From the NCBI GenBank assembly GCA_001898505.1, contig MKTZ01000001.1:434001-498000 (forward strand): a DNA stretch of 64,000 nt. The letters are read 5' to 3'. This document shows, piece by piece, positions 53,810 to 61,806 of this stretch. Position numbers and translations under genes: made by a program. A model generated the notes under the pieces. That model did not search any database. It was not told where the DNA came from and saw nothing but the letters and a program-made list of their open reading frames with translations. Numbering within the stretch: position 1 is the first letter of the stretch; the number at the start of each line of letters is the position of its first letter. The stretch comes from Sphingobacteriales bacterium 50-39 (GTDB taxonomy: Bacteria > Bacteroidota > Bacteroidia > Chitinophagales > Chitinophagaceae).

Positions 53810-55306
53810 ATGTCGAAAAAGTATAAGATTGCAATTGTAGGGATCTATCATGAATCAAACACGTTTGTTGAAAATTCAACTACGATAGAAGATTTTTATA
53901 ATAGTCACTTTTTGCGGGGATTTGAGATAGTCACGGAGTACAAAGAAGCTTTTCATGAAATTGGGGGAATGCTGCAGGTACTGCTTACCCGCGAGGTTGA
54001 AATTCTTCCGTTGATCTTTGCAGAAGCGACGCCAGGAGGAATTATTACACGGGACACCTATGAGGAATTATTGAGTGAAGTGTTGCTGCGGGTTCGTCAA
54101 AGCATGCCACTGGATGGATGTCTGGTAGTGCCTCATGGCGCTGCTGTGGCAGAGGGGCATCCGGATATGGATGGCGATTGGTTGTTGAAAGTAAGAGAGG
54201 TGTTAGGAGATAGTGTACCTATTGTGGGTACGCTGGACCCGCATGCGAATGTAAGCGACAACATGATTGAGGCGACAAATGCGCTTGTAGCTTACAAGAC
54301 GAACCCGCACCTTGATCAACGGGAGACCGGGATTGTCGCTGCCCAATTGCTTCTGCAATATCTCGATGGACTAATCATCCCACGGCAATATCTTGTTCAA
54401 ACCAATGTTGCTATCAGCATTGAACAGCAAAATACCTCGGCGCAACCATGCCGGCCGCTTTACCAGTTGGCTGAAGAACTGGCTCAGGAGACTGGGCTTT
54501 TGTCGGTGAGTATAATATTGGGATTCCCCTATGCGGACGTGCCGGAAATGGGGACCTCTTTTATCGTGGTTACGAATAATGACCCTTTAAAGGCGAAGTC
54601 TGCCGCTGAAAGGATGGAAGGATATCTTACGGCGCATCAGGAAGAATTTTTGGGCACGAAGCTTTCCATTTCCGCGATTATAGACAAGATCGGGCGGGCG
54701 GAGAAGCCGGTACTTTTGCTGGATATGGGTGACAATGTTGGTGGCGGCGCGGCAGGGGACAGCACCTTTCTTTTATCTGAATTGGAGAGCAATCAGGTCG
54801 CCAATAGTTTCGTGAGTATAGTAGATCAGACGGCAGTCAGGGAGGCTTGTAAGCACGAAAAGGGCGACTCTTTTCAATTGTCTTTCGGACGGAACCCGGA
54901 TGGCAACAATTTGCCTTACGAAACGAAAGTCGAATTGTTGGACTGTTTTGACGGGAGATTCAGCGAAAAGAACCCCAGGCACGGCGGGCAAACCCAGTAC
55001 AATATGGGTAGGACGGTTCTTGTACGAACAGAAAAAGGAACTACGGTAATGATCAGTTCATTGCGTGTCCCTCCATTCAGTCTGAACCAGCTCACCGCCT
55101 TTGGTATAAAGCCGGAGCAATTCAATATCATTACTGCCAAAGGTGTGAATGCGCCAATAGCCGCTTATGGGCCTGTGTGCGCCACTATATTGCAGGTAAA
55201 TACCCCCGGAACGACTAGCGCAGATATGATGACATTCAATTACAGGCACAGAAGGCGACCGCTCTTTCCCTTCGAAAAGGAGATACGCCCGTTGCTGCAT
55301 AAATAA
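53810..55306 (+). CDS. M81-family metallopeptidase (MlrC/microcystinase C type)
   Basis: 498 residues, cytosolic. It begins KIAIVGIYHESNTFVE, the M81 N-terminal motif. The zinc ligands described for MlrC are visible as TLDPHANVSDNM (Asp and His) and YKTNPHLDQRETG (His). The C-terminal MlrC domain follows (PVLLLDMGDNVGGGAAGD, STFLLSEL). MlrC is best known for microcystin peptide degradation, but relatives occur in sugar and amino-acid catabolic clusters. Here it may hydrolyse an amide or lactone intermediate of the sugar acid. It is separated by about 35 bp from the next conserved promoter. Confidence 0.88.
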   Translation: MSKKYKIAIVGIYHESNTFVENSTTIEDFYNSHFLRGFEIVTEYKEAFHEIGGMLQVLLTREVEILPLIFAEATPGGIITRDTYEELLSEVLLRVRQSMPLDGCLVVPHGAAVAEGHPDMDGDWLLKVREVLGDSVPIVGTLDPHANVSDNMIEATNALVAYKTNPHLDQRETGIVAAQLLLQYLDGLIIPRQYLVQTNVAISIEQQNTSAQPCRPLYQLAEELAQETGLLSVSIILGFPYADVPEMGTSFIVVTNNDPLKAKSAAERMEGYLTAHQEEFLGTKLSISAIIDKIGRAEKPVLLLDMGDNVGGGAAGDSTFLLSELESNQVANSFVSIVDQTAVREACKHEKGDSFQLSFGRNPDGNNLPYETKVELLDCFDGRFSEKNPRHGGQTQYNMGRTVLVRTEKGTTVMISSLRVPPFSLNQLTAFGIKPEQFNIITAKGVNAPIAAYGPVCATILQVNTPGTTSADMMTFNYRHRRRPLFPFEKEIRPLLHK

Positions 55307-55340
55307 GGTTCTCAATTTAGTTAAGCCCGCTATACTTTAT

Positions 55341-55383
55341 GTTAATAACAGAACACTCAGTTTTTTTTGAGTTTTTACTTTTA
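55341..55383 (+). promoter_or_regulatory. Island promoter 7 (before module-A gene and uxuA-like gene)
   Basis: Element GTTAATAACAGAACACTC at 55341; -7-like box TACTTTTA exactly 35 bp later at 55376. The stretch 55320-55383 is clearly related to 18372-18436 over about 65 bp, although it stands before a non-homologous gene, so the promoter itself appears to have been duplicated. Confidence 0.6.
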
Positions 55384-55444
55384 TGGAGAAAATGATGTTC
55401 GTCTGGGCGGGTAAGTTTAGGTCTAACTTAATAAAACGTTGTAT

Positions 55445-57004
55445 ATGAAGACGCATAAGGTACTGTTAATCATTGTTGCTTTTGCTTTAGCTAAATTTAG
55501 CTACGGACAAGATAAAGCAGCGGCACCATTCAATGGAGAGAAAATATTGGGTTTGTATATGCACCAGCACTGGTCGTACAACCATCCCTATGCTGTCCGA
55601 ACCTGGTCGATGGAGGATTGGAAGGCCTTTTTGGGCTCTTTACATCAATTGGGTTATAATTACGCGTTAATCTGGCCGATGCTGGAGACCATGCCTGATC
55701 CGCTTACGCCAAGTGACTCGGCAAATATTAAGAAAATTGCGCGTGTTATAGATTATGCGCACCAGGTGTTGCAAATGAAAGTGGGCATTGTATTATGTCC
55801 TAATGTAGCGCCTAACAACGAAGAAGCTGCAAAATACACCTTTGAAAAAAGACCTTTTTTTCACACCGACGAAAGAGTTGACCCGGGAGATCCTGTGGCC
55901 TTCGGCAAACTAATGGCGTGGAGGGAAAAGTTGTTCCTCCCGCTGAAGGAAGCTGACGGAGTTTACATTATAGATAGTGATCCTGGTGGTTATCCCAACT
56001 CCTCGAATCTGGAGTTTGTTTACATTTTGAATGCACACCGGAAGATGCTCGATCATTTCCGGCCTGGAATTGAGGTAGTTTATTGGGCTCATTTCGGATG
56101 GGTTTCGTACAGTAAATTTTACGCAACGGGCAATTTGATCAGTGGCACCGTTGATGAACCGAGGGATGCCATTACGCTCATGTCGAAACAACACATGGAA
56201 CCATGGGGAGTAGCCAGCAGCAGGTATGGGCCGCATTTGGCCGATGCGATCGGGATGGGAGATCGGGTTATCAATTTTCCGTACGGCGCTATAGAAGATG
56301 AGCCTTCTTTTCCGCTTACGCTCTACGGCGGTGATCGGGCTACAAAAGGAGGGAGCAGCGGGGGAGAACGGGGTGTAATAGGTAATGCTCAATCCCATGT
56401 AGTACAGTTACCAAACATTTTTGCTTTTGCCAGGGCTGCGCAAGGCCTCTCGATCAGCAAGGAGGATTATATACATTTCGCTGACGACCTTATACCAGGG
56501 ATGGGTATAAAAATAGTCGAGGGCTGGGAAGCGTTGCAGGGACAGGACCCGGCAAGAATGAGGAAAGCCGCGCAGGAGTTGGATGTTGCCACTAAAAAGA
56601 CGCTACCGGTAGGTAAGTTAGCCGGTTTGATGTTTAACAATGCCTCCCGCTATTTAAATGATTTGTTCTTGCAGTTAAATATGGCCGCCAGCTTGTATGA
56701 TTTTCGAAAAAGCCTGGATGGAGGCGACAAGTCTAAGATCAAGATGTCGTTGACCCTTTTTGCTGATGCTGCCGCGGCATGGCAAAAAAAGCATGGATAC
56801 AGTAGTGCCTGGTACTGGCCGCCAATGTCTGAAGCTCTTCACAGACTCCATGACCCCTCGGTCGATGCGGTGCTGGATGAGGGATTTGTAGCGAAAGAAG
56901 GGGATAATGGGTTTGATCGGGTAAAGAAAGGATTGGCCACGATGGAGACCGAAACGCCACGTCTGATCGAAGCAATGAAAGGGGCGGCTGCACGGATGAA
57001 ATAG
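55445..57004 (+). CDS. Exported module-A protein, unknown family (paralogue 2)
   Basis: 519 residues from ATG 55445 (a TTG two codons upstream is less likely). Signal peptide VLLIIVAFALAKFSYGQ. It is very close to the product of 26776-28341 throughout: GLYMHQHWSYNHPYAVRTW, RPFFHTDERVDPGDPVAFG, IIDSDPGGYPNSSN, MEPWGVASSRYG, GAIEDEPSFPLTLYGGDRA, QLPNIFAFARAAQGL. The two single-module genes are therefore recent duplicates or diverged copies for related substrates. It shares a promoter with the UxuA-like gene 43 bp downstream, which ties this unknown family to uronate/aldonate catabolism. Confidence 0.75.
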   Translation: MKTHKVLLIIVAFALAKFSYGQDKAAAPFNGEKILGLYMHQHWSYNHPYAVRTWSMEDWKAFLGSLHQLGYNYALIWPMLETMPDPLTPSDSANIKKIARVIDYAHQVLQMKVGIVLCPNVAPNNEEAAKYTFEKRPFFHTDERVDPGDPVAFGKLMAWREKLFLPLKEADGVYIIDSDPGGYPNSSNLEFVYILNAHRKMLDHFRPGIEVVYWAHFGWVSYSKFYATGNLISGTVDEPRDAITLMSKQHMEPWGVASSRYGPHLADAIGMGDRVINFPYGAIEDEPSFPLTLYGGDRATKGGSSGGERGVIGNAQSHVVQLPNIFAFARAAQGLSISKEDYIHFADDLIPGMGIKIVEGWEALQGQDPARMRKAAQELDVATKKTLPVGKLAGLMFNNASRYLNDLFLQLNMAASLYDFRKSLDGGDKSKIKMSLTLFADAAAAWQKKHGYSSAWYWPPMSEALHRLHDPSVDAVLDEGFVAKEGDNGFDRVKKGLATMETETPRLIEAMKGAAARMK

Positions 57005-57047
57005 ACGACATTAATACTATACTTTTTAAACTCTAAATTTAATTCTG

Positions 57048-58064
57048 ATGATGTTGCTAGCAGACGTGCTTTCGGAGTACCCAGATAGACTGTGGCATTG
57101 GGATAGACAGGTGGGTGTTACACATGCGGTGGGCCGAGTACCGACAAGGGACAATGGAGAACCTTCATATGATTACAAGGATTTACGCGCGATGAAGATG
57201 CGGTTTGAGGAATTCGGGTTCAAACTGGAGGTGATCGAGCCCGGCCTTAATGCGCAGATGCACGAAGCTAAACTGGGAATTGATGGAAGGGACCAACAAA
57301 TCGAGTTCTGCAAGACCCTTATTCGGAATATGGCTGCATTGGAAATTCCGGTGCTTTGTTACAATTTTATGGCGAAGTTCAACTGGATCAGGACAGCCGT
57401 CAACACGCCGGCAAGAGGCGGCGCCTTGGTTACCAGCTACAAGCATGACCTTATTAAAGACGCTCCATTGACGGATGTGGGAATGGTGAGCAAGGAGAAA
57501 TTATGGGATAATCTAACTTACTTTTTGGAGCAGATCGTGCCGGTGGCGGAAGATGCCCGCGTCAAATTAGCGCTTCATCCAGACGATCCGCCCGTTTCGC
57601 CTATTAGGGGGATTTCCAGGATTATCACGAGTGCCGAAGCAATAAAGAAAGCGATCAATTTGGTGCCTAGCGAATACAGCGGAATAACAATGTGCCAGGG
57701 TTCTCTTTCTGCCGCGGGCGAAAATATCCCGAAGCTGATTAGAGAGATGGCAGGAAAGATATTCTTTGTTCACTTTCGAGATGTAAAAGGTACGAAGGAG
57801 GATTTTTGTGAGACATTTCATGATGACGGTCAAACGGATATGTTTGAAGCCATTAAAGCGTACCGCGAGATCGGCTACAATGGCCCCATACGAATCGACC
57901 ACGTTCCCACCATGTACGGCGAGCAAAATGACGAACCAGGTTATGGGGAGATTGGACGTCTGTTCGCGTTGGGCTACCTGAAGGGGCTGATTGAAAGCAG
58001 GGAGAAGATCGACCATGTGGCAATTAAGGATAATAGACCTCCATCGGCTCTTAAGGACTATTGA
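57048..58064 (+). CDS. uxuA: Mannonate dehydratase-like protein (UxuA family)
   Basis: 338-residue TIM-barrel metal-dependent dehydratase, cytosolic; the family reaction is D-mannonate to 2-keto-3-deoxygluconate. Family segments: LALHPDDPPVSPIRGI, TMCQGSLSAAGENIP, KIFFVHFRDVKG, FHDDGQTDMFEAI and RIDHVPTMYGE, where the Cys, His and Asp are the expected metal-binding positions. It is somewhat shorter than the E. coli enzyme. No KDG kinase or aldolase is in the window, so either these lie elsewhere or this member dehydrates a different aldonate for the diketo-hydrolase branch. Last gene of the island. Confidence 0.88.
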   Translation: MMLLADVLSEYPDRLWHWDRQVGVTHAVGRVPTRDNGEPSYDYKDLRAMKMRFEEFGFKLEVIEPGLNAQMHEAKLGIDGRDQQIEFCKTLIRNMAALEIPVLCYNFMAKFNWIRTAVNTPARGGALVTSYKHDLIKDAPLTDVGMVSKEKLWDNLTYFLEQIVPVAEDARVKLALHPDDPPVSPIRGISRIITSAEAIKKAINLVPSEYSGITMCQGSLSAAGENIPKLIREMAGKIFFVHFRDVKGTKEDFCETFHDDGQTDMFEAIKAYREIGYNGPIRIDHVPTMYGEQNDEPGYGEIGRLFALGYLKGLIESREKIDHVAIKDNRPPSALKDY

Positions 58065-58254
58065 CGCCTTCTATAGTGGCTTTGGCTGATTATCAGCTCC
58101 ATTATTTTAGTGAATCCTCGTTATGTCATAGCAAGGATAAGGTTTAGTTGGTCTGGTGTTTCCACATCGGGCGTTTCTTTGGTGGGAGGGCATTGCTTCG
58201 CATTCATCTAAATGGCTGACTTCTTTGCGCCTCGATATTACAAGTTAGACAGCT

Positions 58255-58884
58255 TTACATTCCCATTTTCACTGGAGCATTTGAGGGAATTGCAAACATT
58301 GCGTCTGTTAATGCCATGGGCGTAATCTCAGTAGCCGTCATTTCCAACCTGAATTGTTTATTCTCAATAACGCTTTTAAGGGGCAGCGCACCAGCTTTAG
58401 CCGCCAAAAAAGACCAGTTCCCAAAATTATGATTCGCAAACTTTGCCTTATCCAGCCTGTATTTACTGCTGTAATAATAAATGGTGGTTCCTGTTTTGGT
58501 AGTCAATATCAGGGCATCACAAAGATTACCCAAAATGGTTTCTGCATTTTTTTTGATCTCATAGCTTGTCACCTCATCTTCATTTTCCCCAGCATCCATC
58601 CAATATAAGGTGTCGGAATTCGGACGTTTATTATAGAGCTTATTTGTAGTTGGATCATATATCTGCATCGTTATCATCTGACCATTGGAGAGGGATTTGT
58701 ATTTTCCGCCTTTTATAAAATAATCCTGACTTAAACCCAGCATGTTACTCAATCTTTCATCGGGAAGGCCCGGGATCTTGCTTTTTATAGTAATACGGGA
58801 AACCATCTTTCCTTCAAAATTCTGGCTTCTGGCCACGAAAGTCAGCATGGTTAAAAAAAGCAATGACATTGTTCTTACAGTCAT
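58255..58884 (-). CDS. Exported protein of unknown function (DUF4412-like)
   Basis: 209 residues from ATG 58884, which gives the signal peptide MSLLFLTMLTFVARSQ; the frame runs 60 codons further but without protein-like content. The mature part FEGKMVSRITIKSKIPG, GKYKSLSNGQMITMQIYDP, TLYWMDAGEN and ILGNLCDALILTTKTGTTIYYYS resembles Bacteroidota exported proteins of the DUF4412/LolA-like beta fold. Function unknown. The 190-bp gap between it and the uxuA-like gene contains nothing I can support. Confidence 0.7.
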   Translation of the reverse strand: MTVRTMSLLFLTMLTFVARSQNFEGKMVSRITIKSKIPGLPDERLSNMLGLSQDYFIKGGKYKSLSNGQMITMQIYDPTTNKLYNKRPNSDTLYWMDAGENEDEVTSYEIKKNAETILGNLCDALILTTKTGTTIYYYSSKYRLDKAKFANHNFGNWSFLAAKAGALPLKSVIENKQFRLEMTATEITPMALTDAMFAIPSNAPVKMGM

Positions 58885-58980
58885 AATCTGATTATTAATA
58901 ATGAGTAAATTATCGGCTTTACACGGAGCTAAAAATACAATAAAAAGGTAACCGAATAGCACAGTCTCGGCAATAAATCC

Positions 58981-59189
58981 GCAGCGTTCAGCGGTAACAA
59001 TAACGAGACCTTTACCGACTTTAGGGAGGCATCCTGGACCTCTACCGTCCAGCAGCTGAATCAAGTCATGGCGGACTGGGAAAAAGCGATCGAAACCTGT
59101 GACGAGGCGAAACTGAAGAAATGGGCCTCCGGATCATCATCATGCGCAAACTCGCCAACAACTGGGACCCATCAAAAGGCGTAAAATAA
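58981..59189 (+). pseudogene. Relic of a DinB-family gene
   Basis: A short plus-strand stretch reads FSGNNNETFTDFREASWTST, VQQLNQVMADWEKAIETC and DEAKLKKW in one frame. After a frame change near 59130 it reads IIIMRKLANNWDPSKGVK and stops at 59189. Both pieces match the second half and the end of DinB-like proteins (the NWDPSKGVK-type terminus is characteristic), with the intervening histidine-containing part missing. There is no start codon in context. I read it as a degraded, internally deleted gene. Confidence 0.6.
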
Positions 59190-59241
59190 ATTTACCGCGG
59201 CAATGCGAGTGCGGGATCGATTGCCGCCCGGGCAACGTACT

Positions 59242-61692
59242 TCACTCACTTCGCAAACTATCAATGGGGTTGCCCATGGCTGATTTGATAGATTCAAAAC
59301 TGATGGTTACCAAAGCAATGGCCAGGGCTACCAATCCTGCCAATGCGAATACAAACCATCCTATCGAGACCTTGTAGGCAAACCCTTCAAGCCATTTGCT
59401 CATCCCATAATAAGCCACCGGGACCGCCATGACAAAAGCGATCAAAACTAATCTTACAAATTCGGTGGACATCATCACCACTATCTGAAGGACGCTCGCG
59501 CCCATGACTTTGCGAATTCCAATTTCCTTAAACCGTCGCTCAGCCATATAGGAAGACAACCCATACAAGCCTAAGGCGCAAATGATCATGGCGATGATCC
59601 CGAAACTGGAAATGATCCTGGAGACCCTCCGGTCTTCATCGTACTGCTTCTGGATCGTCTGATCCAGGAAAGAATACTCAAAAGGGGTATCATGGATCAG
59701 CGTTTTCCAGGTCTGCTCAATCGCTTTTACCGTCCGCTCAAAATTGGCAGAAGCAACTGACGCAATTACATAGTCATAACGCTTGTTGTTGTTCTCCATT
59801 TCAAACAAGGTTGGTTTGATCTCCTCATGGAGTGAGTTCTGATGAAAATCTTCCATCACGCCAATAACCTGAAAATCATATTTCTTTCCCAACCAGTCGA
59901 AATGCAGACTTTGGCCAACGATCTTATCTGGCGTAAACCCAAGCTTGGAAACTGCTGTGCGGTTCAATATAAATTTACGATTACCATCCAGGTTGCGGCT
60001 CTTTTCAAACGAGCGACCGGCAATCAACTTCATATTCAACAGCTCAAGGAATCCGACATCAACCACATTCCGATTAATATCAACAGCCTTATTTATGTTC
60101 CCTCCGTCGACATAAAAATTCATGTCCCTGAAAATCGGCGTCCCGGGAATGAAGGAACAACCTGAAACACCCTTGATATTGCTGTTTTGTGCAATTTTGT
60201 CTTTTAATGCATCATATTGTTTATGCGCTTCGTCGGTGCGAAGGGGCAATACGATTTTTTCATTTGCATTAAAACCAAGATCACTACCTATCATGAAATT
60301 CACCTGACGTGAGATAATAAATATACCACATACCAGGGCAATGGCAATCATAAATTGAAACACAACCAGGGTTTGCCGTAATCCGCCAGAGGATCCGCCG
60401 GAATTTAATTTCCCCTTCAGCACCCGGGCAGGTTGAAACGATGTCAGGTAAAATGCCGGATAGCTGCCTGCCAGGAGACCTGCAACTATAGTGAGAGAGA
60501 AGGCTGCAATCAGGAAGAACGTGATATTTCCTGCATTGATCGAAATACTTTTATTCGTCAATTGATTAAAAAGCGGAAGAGATAATTGCGTTAGAATAAA
60601 ACTAATGATGATCGCTATAACAACAGTGACCATCGCATCGCCCAATATTTGCCTGATGAGAGTAGAACGGAGCGCACCTAAGGTTTTACGGATGCCTATC
60701 TCGGTGGCCCGTCTGGCCGCCTTTGCTGTTGATAAATTCATAAAATTGATGCAGGCAATCAGTAATATAAATAGTGCAATGCCCCCCACTACGTACAAAT
60801 AAGCAATTCGAGGTCTTTGCCCGACGTCAGACTTTAGGTAGATATCCTTTACCGGCTCAAGGCTTAAAGTCTTGTAAATACCTTCTGCTTTCATCGCCTC
60901 TGCACCGTGCCGAAGTAAAACGTCATTCATTTTTTTCTCAACAGCAGCTTTATTATGACCTGGCACCAGCTTCAAATAGCCTGGTACAAAATTTTGACCG
61001 GCCCATTCCTTTTCATTTAAAACATTTTCGCTCGATCCGGCACTGGTGATGGAGGTAAAAAAGCTTGCTTTGATGTGGCTGTTGTATCTTTCATTGAATA
61101 CGCCCGTTACTTTATAGTCGTCCAGCTTCCCGCCTTGACTTATGGTGATCACTTTGTCTAATGCGGGTTCTTCACCAAAGAGCCTGTAGGCAATTTTTTC
61201 GGAGAGAACAACCGAATTTGGTTGCGCCAATGCCTTTTTAGCGTATCCTTCTTTCAACTCGTAAGTGAATACATCAAAAAGCGTCGAGTCTGCCAAAAAA
61301 CCTTCACTTTCATAGAATAACTTATCCTTGTATTGCATCAAGCTACGGGCCTTTTCTTTTTCGCCTGTAGTAAAGTATTCTTTCACACCAGGAGGATTTA
61401 AAATGCGCACCGCCGCCTCTACTTCAGGTACTTCATCTTTGATCGTCATGGTAATGGGCGGTGAAGTAGACCCCACTCTGTCCACAACCGATCCGGACTG
61501 AAAATTGGTGATGATCCGGTATATGTCGCCTGCCCGTTGATGATGCTTGTCGTAACTCATTTCGTCCCAGATGTATAGAGATAGCAGCAAACAACAAGTA
61601 AGACCAAGCGCCAGGCCGAAAATATTGATAAAAGAGTACACTTTGTTGCGCACCAGATTGCGCAGCGATAGTTTTAGGTAGTTGGCTAACAT
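59242..61692 (-). CDS. ABC transporter permease, FtsX/MacB type
   Basis: 816 residues, inner membrane. It begins MLANYLKLSLRNLVRNKVYSFINIFGLALG, the standard start of the large Bacteroidota two-module permeases. A periplasmic MacB_PCD domain (about 45-280) is followed by three membrane segments (LFILLIACINFMNLSTAKAA, then about 330-350 and 385-410). After RVLKGKLNSGG a fourth segment, a second periplasmic domain, and three final segments follow (AERRFKEIGIRKVMGAS). It probably exports a peptide, lipid or drug or transmits force; the ATPase subunit is not adjacent. Confidence 0.93.
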   Translation of the reverse strand: MLANYLKLSLRNLVRNKVYSFINIFGLALGLTCCLLLSLYIWDEMSYDKHHQRAGDIYRIITNFQSGSVVDRVGSTSPPITMTIKDEVPEVEAAVRILNPPGVKEYFTTGEKEKARSLMQYKDKLFYESEGFLADSTLFDVFTYELKEGYAKKALAQPNSVVLSEKIAYRLFGEEPALDKVITISQGGKLDDYKVTGVFNERYNSHIKASFFTSITSAGSSENVLNEKEWAGQNFVPGYLKLVPGHNKAAVEKKMNDVLLRHGAEAMKAEGIYKTLSLEPVKDIYLKSDVGQRPRIAYLYVVGGIALFILLIACINFMNLSTAKAARRATEIGIRKTLGALRSTLIRQILGDAMVTVVIAIIISFILTQLSLPLFNQLTNKSISINAGNITFFLIAAFSLTIVAGLLAGSYPAFYLTSFQPARVLKGKLNSGGSSGGLRQTLVVFQFMIAIALVCGIFIISRQVNFMIGSDLGFNANEKIVLPLRTDEAHKQYDALKDKIAQNSNIKGVSGCSFIPGTPIFRDMNFYVDGGNINKAVDINRNVVDVGFLELLNMKLIAGRSFEKSRNLDGNRKFILNRTAVSKLGFTPDKIVGQSLHFDWLGKKYDFQVIGVMEDFHQNSLHEEIKPTLFEMENNNKRYDYVIASVASANFERTVKAIEQTWKTLIHDTPFEYSFLDQTIQKQYDEDRRVSRIISSFGIIAMIICALGLYGLSSYMAERRFKEIGIRKVMGASVLQIVVMMSTEFVRLVLIAFVMAVPVAYYGMSKWLEGFAYKVSIGWFVFALAGLVALAIALVTISFESIKSAMGNPIDSLRSE

Positions 61693-61720
61693 CTTATTCC
61701 AATATTTTAGATTAAATGTA

Positions 61721-61754
61721 CAAAAGCCCCCCGATACAATCAGGGGGCTTTTTG
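61721..61754 (-). terminator. Terminator after the ECF sigma gene
   Basis: AAAGCCCCC and GGGGGCTTT arms flank a short loop, with T-runs on both strands. It lies between the sigma gene and the permease gene, ending the former and preventing read-through. Confidence 0.85.
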
Positions 61755-61806
61755 TTAACAGACGAAAAGACGGCCCGACGAAGGGAACCCTTGGGAGAAA
61801 CCTTAG

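Noticed and set aside
58065-58254. Possible tRNA-end repeat marking the right border of the island
   Set aside because: I compared this gap by eye with the 3' ends of tRNA-Gly and tRNA-Leu and saw no convincing match; a proper alignment would be needed.
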